A DNA stretch of 11,766 nt from a bacterium (GTDB lineage Bacteria > RBG-13-66-14). Shown here in pieces: positions 6,849 through 11,766 of this stretch. How positions within the stretch are numbered: position 1 is the stretch's first letter; each line of letters starts with the position of its first letter. A program made the translations under genes and the position numbers. The stretch covers positions 1 to 11,766 of the forward strand of contig JAIOSI010000090.1 of assembly GCA_021107695.1 (NCBI GenBank), given 5' to 3'. A model generated the notes under the pieces. The model ran no database searches. It was not told the DNA's origin and saw only the letters and a list, made by a program, of their open reading frames with translations.

Positions 6849-8087
6849 TTAGCGCAGAATGTCGGCACTCTTCTGGGCGAAGGATTCGAGACGCATCTTG
6901 ACCATCCCGATGGGTGAATCGTGATCTATCATCAGCACGACGTGGAAGTGTGCCTTGCCCGGATCTTTCTTGAGCGGATCGGTTCCCTCGTTCATACACA
7001 GCCCGAAGAGATGAGCATCGTCACTCTCGACGTGAACAAGGTGTCCGGCGGAAATCCCAATCTCCTTGGTCAGCTTTTGAGCATCGTAGAGCAGGCTGTT
7101 AACATCCACGCCGAACTTGTCAATCTCCAGCCCACCAGTTGCGTGTTTACCCATCAGTTCACCAGCCGGGGTGAAAACGGCGATTCCGTGGAATCCATCC
7201 AGGTTGTTGAATTCCGCCATCAGATCTTTGAGACTAGCCATAACTTCCTCCTCTAAATCAAACTTTGGTGCTGACATCTCTTTTTCAATCTCAGCAGCCG
7301 GGTTAGGTTCAGGTTCACTTTCAACAGTTAGCTCATCGCTTTCTTCGATCAGTTCCAGTGCCTTGCTCAGGCTGTCCGCCTCCAATACCGGTTTTGTTGG
7401 AGCCTTGCCCCTGTTCTCTTCATCGGCAAGGCGTAACGCCTCCATCTGCAGCTCCATCATCGGCGTTTTGATGCGACGCTTAAAGACAGGACGCTGCTTC
7501 TTAACCGTAATCGTTACATCTTCCCAGGACATGATCTTCAGTGCTGCTTCGTCTGGCTTCAGCTTGCCCAGAGTGGCGTCGAAGAGCTTGCCCCGGGCGA
7601 AGCGCAGAACACCGGTATCTCCCCAGATGGAGCTGTGGATGTCCAGCCGACAGGTCTTCTGCTCCATCTCGATTAGCTGAAGAAAGCTGCTCAGGGTAAC
7701 GCCGCGGAGTTTACCCTCTCTGCCCCAGCTATCGGCGGCCTTGCCGATCAGTCGGTACAGTTCGTCTATCTCGATCGGTTTCTCGATATACGAGATCGAG
7801 TAGTCGTCGAAGGCGCGTTCGATATCCTGGGTGCCATAGGCGGTCATAACGATGCAGGGCAGCTCCGGGAACTCTTTAACGGCGCGGGCAATCAGATCAA
7901 AGCCATCCATCCGGGGCATCTTCAGATCGGTAACCATTACACCGATGTTGCCTTCCTGGAGTATCTCCAGAGCCTGTCGTCCGTTGTAGGCAACCCGATA
8001 GCTGAAGTTATCGGTGTTCTGCTCCAGCCCGTCAATCAGACTCTCCAGGAAGACTTCATCATCATCTACGATAAGAACTTTCATCAT
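6849..8087 (-). CDS. receiver-PATAN(DUF4388)-Roadblock/LC7 response regulator
   Basis: The 412-residue protein has no DNA-binding domain. The receiver (1-118) has IVDDDE, D54, MTAYG with T82, and K103 followed by P104. Residues about 126-205 resemble the DUF4388/PATAN domain: LRGVTLSSFLQLIEMEQKTC, then GVLRFARGKLFDATLG and an EAALKIMSWED segment. A charged, Glu/Pro-rich linker (about 215-275) follows. The C-terminus (about 280-412) looks like a Roadblock/LC7-type domain (ASLKDLMAEFNNLDGFHGIAVF..GELMGKH and a late HVVLMIDHD strand). Roadblock domains in bacteria, such as MglB, regulate small Ras-like GTPases in motility and polarity; no such GTPase lies in this window. AGGAGGT sits seven bases before a double ATG. 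A sigma54 promoter and palindrome cluster lie upstream. It is the first gene of a two-gene operon. Confidence 0.93.
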   Translation of the reverse strand: MMKVLIVDDDEVFLESLIDGLEQNTDNFSYRVAYNGRQALEILQEGNIGVMVTDLKMPRMDGFDLIARAVKEFPELPCIVMTAYGTQDIERAFDDYSISYIEKPIEIDELYRLIGKAADSWGREGKLRGVTLSSFLQLIEMEQKTCRLDIHSSIWGDTGVLRFARGKLFDATLGKLKPDEAALKIMSWEDVTITVKKQRPVFKRRIKTPMMELQMEALRLADEENRGKAPTKPVLEADSLSKALELIEESDELTVESEPEPNPAAEIEKEMSAPKFDLEEEVMASLKDLMAEFNNLDGFHGIAVFTPAGELMGKHATGGLEIDKFGVDVNSLLYDAQKLTKEIGISAGHLVHVESDDAHLFGLCMNEGTDPLKKDPGKAHFHVVLMIDHDSPIGMVKMRLESFAQKSADILR

Positions 8088-8117
8088 TGTTTACCTCCTT
8101 TCTCACTTGCTCATAGA

Positions 8118-8134
8118 AGCAAGAGTCGTGCCAA
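8118..8134 (-). promoter_or_regulatory. sigma54 (-24/-12) promoter for the Roadblock operon
   Basis: The minus strand reads TTGGCACGACTCTTGCT, an essentially perfect match to the TGGCACG-N4-TTGCW consensus, with invariant GG and GC at the correct 10-bp spacing. The predicted start near 8107 leaves a short leader to the ribosome site and ATG at 8087. An NtrC-type activator with an intact GAFTGA loop is encoded in the same locus. Confidence 0.8.
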
Positions 8135-8212
8135 TTTTTAACAAGAAGCGCGGGTTGTGTGCTGGCCGTGGTTTACAGAGCCTGACCCGATGTACCGAAT
8201 CCGACAGAAGCC

Positions 8213-8262
8213 ATGAACTGTTCATAATGAAGTTCATTTTGAACGGATTGTTCATTCTGAAC
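8213..8262. promoter_or_regulatory. palindrome cluster, likely enhancer (UAS) for a sigma54 activator
   Basis: Two perfect-arm 13-mers of form GTTCA-N3-TGAAC occupy 8232-8244 and 8250-8262. A third with one mismatch is at 8220-8232, and ATGAAC-T-GTTCAT overlaps it at 8213-8225. Their centres fall about 119, 131 and 149 bp upstream of the predicted sigma54 start, the usual enhancer range. The local activator at 3178-4524 is the obvious candidate binder (inference). Confidence 0.6.
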
Positions 8263-8299
8263 GACTTGGTCGCCAAGTGAACTACAACCAATTATTCAG

Positions 8300-8737
8300 G
8301 GGAGAATCACTCAACAGCGTACCTGCTTGAGAGAGTAACTTATGACTATTATGCTAGTTACAGGCTGTTCTCGAAGACACTTCCAAGACGGCTAAAAGTG
8401 GCAGGGTCAGAGGCTCGGTTGATTTGATGGTGTGGGGGATTTTTACGGTTAGTATCGGCGAGGGTATATTTATAACATTGTATACATCAAGCTGATATGG
8501 TTCTTTTTTACAGCGAGCATCTTTGCTTGTCTGCCTCATCAGCCGGAGCTGCATTACACCTCCGAAAAAGGCGTAGGGACGGCGGTGGCACGCTTCTTGC
8601 GTAGCTTATAACCTGCCTGTCTACTTGCAGTTACCCGCAGCAACAATCGCGCCACCGCCTGCATTTTAGCCGGATTGCAGATTCGAGGTAATTTACGCAA
8701 CAGCCGCTCTACGAGTCCAGTTTTGAGTGATTATCCC
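8300..8737 (-). mobile_element. MITE-like element, copy 2 (438 bp)
   Basis: The reverse-oriented partner of 2799-3164. Its ends are 15-bp terminal inverted repeats with one mismatch: GGGAGAATCACTCAA (8300-8314) and TTGAGTGATTATCCC (8723-8737). The core 8390-8592 is the best-conserved part. Inside lie a rightward sigma54-like promoter (8586-8600), a palindrome (8484-8498), and arms GGCGGTGGC (8581-8589) and GCCACCGCC (8651-8659). A leftward 66-codon frame (8354-8554) starts at an ATG behind GGAGG. No transposase is encoded, so the element would be non-autonomous. No clear target-site duplication was found. Confidence 0.65.
8586..8600 (+). promoter_or_regulatory. sigma54-like promoter inside element copy 2
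   Basis: TGGCACG (8586-8592), CTTC and TTGC (8597-8600) keep the strict GG/GC spacing; the next base is G where A or T is usual. The start would be near 8612, reading toward padR. A 15-bp near-palindrome (ACATCA-AGC-TGATAT, 8484-8498) is centred about 121 bp upstream, matching the geometry of the Roadblock operon promoter. No clear ORF follows before the padR region, so a small RNA or long leader is possible. Confidence 0.5.
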
Positions 8738-8796
8738 TTATCCCGGAACCGAATCGACACCTCCGCCGTAAACGAGTCAACAGTCAACTGCTGCAG

Positions 8797-8872
8797 GCTG
8801 GAGTAGTCCAGAGCAAAAATAACCCTTGACAATCCTCAGGGGAAAAACTACACTACGCGAAACTACTCCAGC
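8797..8872. repeat. perfect 11-bp inverted repeat bracketing the padR promoter
   Basis: GCTGGAGTAGT (8797-8807) and ACTACTCCAGC (8862-8872) are exact reverse complements, 54 bp apart, with the whole -35/-10 promoter between them. They could be two operator sites for looping repression or recombination arms of an invertible promoter. Confidence 0.7.
8826..8854 (+). promoter_or_regulatory. strong sigma70-type promoter for padR-tolC
   Basis: TTGACA (8826-8831), a 17-base spacer and TACACT (8849-8854) give a perfect -35 and a -10 matching at four of six positions. The predicted start near 8861 leaves a leader of about 114 bases before the PadR ATG. Confidence 0.75.
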
Positions 8873-8876
8873 GTAG

Positions 8877-8897
8877 AGTACACTGCTCTGGTGTACT
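8877..8897. promoter_or_regulatory. operator-like palindrome downstream of the padR promoter
   Basis: Perfect 7-bp arms AGTACAC and GTGTACT are separated by seven bases, about 17-37 bases after the predicted start. The position suits repression by road-block or by overlap with initial transcription. PadR proteins commonly bind dyads near their own promoters, so autoregulation is the simplest reading (inference). Confidence 0.6.
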
Positions 8898-8974
8898 TTG
8901 GGCTAGAATTGAGATGATTGCTCTCAGCGTAATCAGCGGTTGCTGGTCAACGGCGAAGAAGTACAAAGGAAACG

Positions 8975-9610
8975 ATGTTTAAGGAAACAGCGAAAAGCAG
9001 CGGGATTCCCTTTGCCGAGGTGGTTGTTCTGGGTCTGCTGGCAGAGAAACCATGTTACGGCTATGAAATTGACAGCGAGATCAAGGCTCGTGGTCTAAAT
9101 CAGTGGGGTCATATCGCCTTTTCCTCAATCTACTACCTCCTTGGCAAGCTCGAAAAGCAGGGCTACGTAACCTTCCATCATCATAAAGAAGGCAAGTATC
9201 CCACCCGGAAGGTCTATTCACTCACCGAATCGGGTCGGGTCTTCTTAAAGGAGGGATTGCTGACGCTGCTCACCTCCGATGAGTCCAGGGAGGTGTGCAT
9301 TATGGGTGCTGCTTTTATCCATGTCTTGGAAAAGGAGGTCGCCCTGAAGGCATTACGGCAACAGCTCGATGGATTCAACAAACATGCCCAAAAGATTAAA
9401 GGGCATTTCGTGAAGATGACGAAGGTCTATCCCTTCCCCAACGCCGTGGCCCTGGCATCACTGGCCGAGCGGATGCACTCAACCATAACCACCTGGCTGT
9501 CAGAGTTTATCGATACTTTAGAAGATTATCCCTGGGAAAACTGGCAAAAGGTTTCCGAACGGGAAGTTAACGATTGTGTTTCCTGTGATGAAGAGGAAGA
9601 AGATGTCTAA
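8975..9610 (+). CDS. PadR-family transcriptional regulator
   Basis: The 211-residue protein has an N-terminal winged helix (about 15-92): VVVLGLLAEKPCYGYEIDSE, a recognition region HIAFSSIYYLLGKLEKQGYV, a wing with HHHKEGKYPTRKVYSLT and ESGRVFLKEG. The rest (about 95-195) is the helical dimerisation arm of the longer PadR subfamily (Vir_act_alpha_C type). The C-terminal tail (CVSCDEEEEDV) is acidic with two Cys. AAGGA precedes the ATG. The stop overlaps the start of the TolC-like gene, so the two are co-translated from one promoter. PadR proteins often repress adjacent efflux genes in response to small molecules, which fits here. Confidence 0.93.
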   Translation: MFKETAKSSGIPFAEVVVLGLLAEKPCYGYEIDSEIKARGLNQWGHIAFSSIYYLLGKLEKQGYVTFHHHKEGKYPTRKVYSLTESGRVFLKEGLLTLLTSDESREVCIMGAAFIHVLEKEVALKALRQQLDGFNKHAQKIKGHFVKMTKVYPFPNAVALASLAERMHSTITTWLSEFIDTLEDYPWENWQKVSEREVNDCVSCDEEEEDV

Positions 9611-10994
9611 CACCGGACGAATTACTCTGTTCCTGACCCTGACTCTGCTCGCCGGCTCGTTCACCGCTGGCGAAGTAGTCGTCTCTGCTCCTCCCGCGCT
9701 GGAGGACAACCTCCTGACCATTGACGAGGCGGTGGAGCTGGCGATGCTCAATAACCTCGACCTGCGGATGGCGAATGCCGATCTCGACTCTGCCAATGCC
9801 GCCAACTGGTCGGCGTGGACGAACTTCCTGCCCCAGGTCGCGGGCTCGGTAACCTATACGAAGTACGAAGGTTTCCCGACCTCTGGCGGAAGTGGTGGCG
9901 ACGGCGCGCCCACCGGACCGATGGACATCGAGATGGAGAGCTACTCCACGGCGTTAACGGTTTCTCAGCCGCTCTTCAACGGCGGGGCGATCTACTGGGG
10001 TAAGGTGATGGCGGGAGCCGGAGCCGAGATGGCAGAGCTTAGTCAGGAGGCCGCCCGTCAGACGGCGATCCTCACCACCCGCACGGCATTCCTCGACCTG
10101 CTCAAGGCCCAGGAGTTCCGCACCGTCCAGGAAAAGAACCTGGAGAGCCTGGCGGAACACCTGAGCCTGACCGAGTCTAACCTCGCCGTGGGGCTGGCTT
10201 CACGAGCCGATCACCTCCGCTCGATCTCCGAACATGCCGAGGCGGAAAAGCTGCTCATCACCGCTGACCACTCCGTTCGCCTCGCCCGGGGTGCGCTGGA
10301 AAACACCCTCGGCCTCGACCTTCCCGACAGCGTGGAGGTGGTTCCCGTCGGTGAGATTACCGTGAGCGAATCCACCCTGAGTCTGGAAGAGACCCTCGCC
10401 CTCGTCCGTCGATACAATCCCGCCCTCATCGCCGTACGCAAAACAGAACGCCTCGCCGAGGCTTCCGTCGGTCTGGCAGCCTCCGCCTTCTGGCCCAAAC
10501 TCAACCTCGGCGGAAGCTACGGCTGGGCAAACGGTTCCGACCTCACCTTCAGCGACGACAACGACTACTGGGCAATCAACATCATCGCCTCCTTCGATAT
10601 CTTTACCTCGACCCAGCGCGTAGCCGAGATGGCAAAAGCCCGCGCCGACGAGCACAAGAGCCTGGCGCAAATCGAGAAGACCGAGCGGGAGATGTTCCTC
10701 GGTGCCGAGGCGAGCTACCTTCAACTAAACACCGCCGCCAAGACCATCGAGGTTTCCGAGAAGCAGCTCGCCGCCGCCGCCGAGGGTCTTGACCTGACCA
10801 CCAACATGTACGAGCAGGGGCTGGTCTCCAACGCTGACTATCTGGACATGAACGTCAACTACCTCTACGCCAAGCTCGGCGAGATATCCGCCCGCTACGA
10901 CTACCTCGCCGCCCGTGAGTCCCTCGCCTCCTTCACCGGTCAGCAACGCGGTGCGTTGCATCACAGTATCGCGGCTGAAGAAACAGCGGATTAA
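9603..10994 (+). CDS. TolC-family outer-membrane efflux protein
   Basis: The 463-residue protein is normal for the family. A signal peptide (about 1-22, ITLFLTLTLLAGSFTAG) leads into two OEP repeats. Repeat one (about 38-235) has LTIDEAVELAMLNNLDLRMA, FLPQVAGSVTYTKYEG, LTVSQPLFNGG and long coiled helices. Repeat two (about 250-440) has LSLEETLALVRRYNPALIAV, FWPKLNLGGSYG, IIASFDIFTS and YEQGLVSNADYLDMNVNYL. It would form the outer-membrane exit duct of a tripartite pump; no inner-membrane pump or adaptor lies in the window. I chose ATG 9603, with GAGG six bases upstream and an 8-base overlap with padR. ATG 9588 would add five residues, four of them basic or Lys-rich, and is possible. The last 20 or so residues lie in a sequence duplicated downstream. 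Confidence 0.94.
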   Translation: MSNTGRITLFLTLTLLAGSFTAGEVVVSAPPALEDNLLTIDEAVELAMLNNLDLRMANADLDSANAANWSAWTNFLPQVAGSVTYTKYEGFPTSGGSGGDGAPTGPMDIEMESYSTALTVSQPLFNGGAIYWGKVMAGAGAEMAELSQEAARQTAILTTRTAFLDLLKAQEFRTVQEKNLESLAEHLSLTESNLAVGLASRADHLRSISEHAEAEKLLITADHSVRLARGALENTLGLDLPDSVEVVPVGEITVSESTLSLEETLALVRRYNPALIAVRKTERLAEASVGLAASAFWPKLNLGGSYGWANGSDLTFSDDNDYWAINIIASFDIFTSTQRVAEMAKARADEHKSLAQIEKTEREMFLGAEASYLQLNTAAKTIEVSEKQLAAAAEGLDLTTNMYEQGLVSNADYLDMNVNYLYAKLGEISARYDYLAARESLASFTGQQRGALHHSIAAEETAD

Positions 10995-11131
10995 CGACTA
11001 TTCCCACGGACGCGCTCTCGTTGGTCGCTTCCTTATCTCCCTCTCCACCGGTCAGCAACGCGGTGCGTTGCATCACAGTATCGCGGCTGAAGAAACAGCA
11101 GATTAACGACTGTCCCCACGGACGCGCTCTC
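10934..11131 (+). repeat. 86-bp direct repeat spanning the tolC stop codon
   Basis: 10934-11019 and 11046-11131 (offset 112 bp) differ at only three bases by my alignment. Each holds a perfect hairpin GCAACGC-GGT-GCGTTGC (10943-10959 and 11055-11071). The first copy encodes the last 20 residues and the stop of the TolC-like protein; the second repeats that tail outside the gene in another frame. A 25-bp segment at 11022-11046, next to the first copy, recurs exactly at 11273-11297. Confidence 0.9.
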
Positions 11132-11167
11132 TTCGTTCGCTCTGTTAATTTGGAGAGGACAATGTAG

Positions 11168-11189
11168 GGCGGGGACTTTAGTCCCCGCC
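11168..11189. repeat. GTAGGG-type palindromic repeat, GC-rich hairpin
   Basis: GGCGGGGACT (11168-11177) and AGTCCCCGCC (11180-11189) are perfect reverse complements, preceded by TGTAGG. The element at 11359-11379, read on the other strand, has the same TGTAGGG-plus-hairpin form. The hairpin could stabilise or end the padR-tolC transcript. Confidence 0.75.
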
Positions 11190-11227
11190 GTGAAGAAGCA
11201 GTGATGCTGGATTTTGGCAACGATTTT

Positions 11228-11265
11228 CTGACCGAAGGTCAGCTCTATGTGCAGCTTTAAGCTGC
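11228..11265. repeat. two adjacent small hairpins
   Basis: CTGACC-GAA-GGTCAG (11228-11242) is followed nine bases later by GCAGCTT-T-AAGCTGC (11251-11265). Both arm pairs are perfect. Neither has a U-tract. Confidence 0.5.
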
Positions 11266-11272
11266 CTCCCGC

Positions 11273-11310
11273 TGGTCGCTTCCTTATCTCCCTCTCCCCT
11301 CTGGGGAGAG
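11273..11310. repeat. second copy of the 25-bp repeat fused to a CTCTGGGGAGAG hairpin
   Basis: 11273-11297 equals 11022-11046 exactly. It runs into CTCTCCCC-TCT-GGGGAGAG (11292-11310), an 8-bp perfect stem of the same family as 1321-1338, followed by a GGGCGAGGGG stretch. Confidence 0.6.
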
Positions 11311-11358
11311 AACTCGTCCCACGGGCAAGGGCGAGGGGTTAACATCTAAAGCAGACAA

Positions 11359-11379
11359 GGGCGAACACAAGGTTCGCCC
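11359..11379. repeat. GTAGGG-type palindromic repeat, second copy
   Basis: GGGCGAAC (11359-11366) and GTTCGCCC (11372-11379) form a perfect 8-bp stem with a 5-base loop. The following CCTACA is the complement of the TGTAGG leader seen at 11163-11168, so the two copies face opposite ways. Confidence 0.65.
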
Positions 11380-11421
11380 CTACAGAGCCTTTCAGCACCC
11401 AAACATTTTATGGAGTTCTCG

Positions 11422-11766
11422 ATGAAGTCTTCAACAAAACAACCGATTACGCTAATCACCGGCTGCTCTTCCGGAATCGGCCTCGCTACCGCCGTAGAGC
11501 TGGCTCAGCACGGACACAAGGTTTACGCCACCATGCGTAACCTAAACAAGAAAGACGACCTCCTCAAGGCAGCCGAGGAGGCCGGGGTCTCCGTTGAGGT
11601 TCTGCCGCTGGATGTCAACGACAACGAGAGCATCGCCGCCGCAGCGGAGCAGATCAAACAGAACGATGGTCGGCTGACCAACCTGGTAAACAACGCTGGC
11701 TATGCCCATGTTGGGGTGCTGGAGGAGTTCTCCGATGAGGAGGTTCGCGCCCAGTTCGAGACCAAC
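11422..11766 (+). CDS. short-chain dehydrogenase/reductase, 5' part only
   Basis: The first 115 codons are present and the gene runs off the window. The Rossmann fold is clear: ITLITGCSSGIGLATAVELA holds the classical SDR nucleotide-binding motif TGxxxGIG (14-20 region). VYATMRNL ends the second strand, where a basic residue favours NADP(H). LPLDVND marks the adenine-binding acid, and NLVNNAGYAHVGVLEE gives the NNAG motif. The last residues, FETN, precede the helix that normally leads to the catalytic Ser-Tyr-Lys, not visible here. The sequence resembles the steroid/retinol-dehydrogenase-like classical SDRs; the substrate cannot be stated. GGAG lies six bases before the ATG. It follows a repeat-filled gap, so it probably has its own promoter. 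Confidence 0.93.
   Translation, partial: MKSSTKQPITLITGCSSGIGLATAVELAQHGHKVYATMRNLNKKDDLLKAAEEAGVSVEVLPLDVNDNESIAAAAEQIKQNDGRLTNLVNNAGYAHVGVLEEFSDEEVRAQFETN

Noticed and set aside
8103..8291. 62-codon leftward frame upstream of the Roadblock regulator
   Set aside because: It runs through the palindrome array and the sigma54 promoter, has no ribosome site, and is better explained as regulatory DNA.
8581..8659. GGCGGTGGC and GCCACCGCC arms as an RNA hairpin
   Set aside because: On the rightward strand one arm lies in the sigma54 -24 region, upstream of the predicted start, so both arms would not be in that RNA; in copy 1 the arms also carry a mismatch. Structure from a leftward or read-through transcript is not excluded.
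10200..10724. 174-codon leftward open frame
   Set aside because: Antisense to the TolC-like gene; long only because of GC-rich codon bias, with low-complexity Gly/Glu/Val content.
10915..11106. 63-codon frame crossing the tolC end and its duplicate
   Set aside because: Created by the tandem duplication; it reuses the repeated tail and has no start signal.
11197..11255. Peptide FLTEGQLYVQL before a stop, recalling the end of Pif1-like helicases (GQLYVALSR)
   Set aside because: Only a few residues match, it starts inside a repeat and overlaps two hairpins; too weak to call a gene fragment.
10934..11379. CRISPR-like array
   Set aside because: The repeats are only two copies or unrelated palindromes, with no regular spacing and no cas genes.

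Overview
The window looks like chromosome from a Gram-negative (diderm) bacterium: it encodes a TolC-type outer-membrane efflux protein, a signal-peptided outer-membrane beta-barrel, sigma54-type regulation and several PAS two-component proteins. Intergenic DNA is rich in short palindromic and terminal-inverted-repeat elements. The mix (receiver-DUF4388/PATAN-Roadblock proteins, NtrC/NtrB pairs, a GlyGly-CTERM-like relic) fits a deltaproteobacterial-like or uncultivated candidate-phylum genome; I cannot place it further from sequence alone. Gene density is moderate, with some decayed DNA at the left end.

Layout. 1-357: AT-rich 3' end of a small beta-sandwich-type gene with an in-frame stop. 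397-969: secreted outer-membrane beta-barrel. 970-1473: decayed stretch with two head-to-head 3' gene fragments, a palindromic repeat, and a sigma70 promoter for the next gene. 1474-1776: FeoA-domain protein, closed by a bidirectional terminator. 1866-8087: four clear signalling genes plus one small gene, all leftward: PAS-PAS protein, NtrC-type activator, triple-PAS NtrB-like kinase, a 61-residue protein, and a receiver-PATAN-Roadblock protein. 8975-10994: PadR regulator and TolC-like protein, rightward and overlapping. 10995-11421: hairpin-rich intergenic mosaic. 11422-11766: start of a short-chain dehydrogenase, cut by the window edge.

How the parts may work together. The soluble triple-PAS kinase and the NtrC-type regulator form one leftward operon from a sigma70-like promoter. 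The Roadblock response regulator and the 61-residue protein form another, preceded by a near-perfect sigma54 -24/-12 promoter. About 120-150 bp upstream of that start lies a cluster of 13-bp palindromes, the position expected for an enhancer. The simplest model is that the kinase and NtrC-type activator switch on the Roadblock operon; this is inference.

The most unusual structure is a pair of related elements (2799-3164 and 8300-8737) in inverted orientation. Each has imperfect terminal inverted repeats, and together they bracket the NtrC-kinase-Roadblock genes. The right copy carries its own sigma54-like promoter and a similarly placed palindrome, so it may be a mobile regulatory module. The PadR-tolC promoter is enclosed by a perfect 11-bp inverted repeat and followed by a perfect-arm operator-like palindrome.
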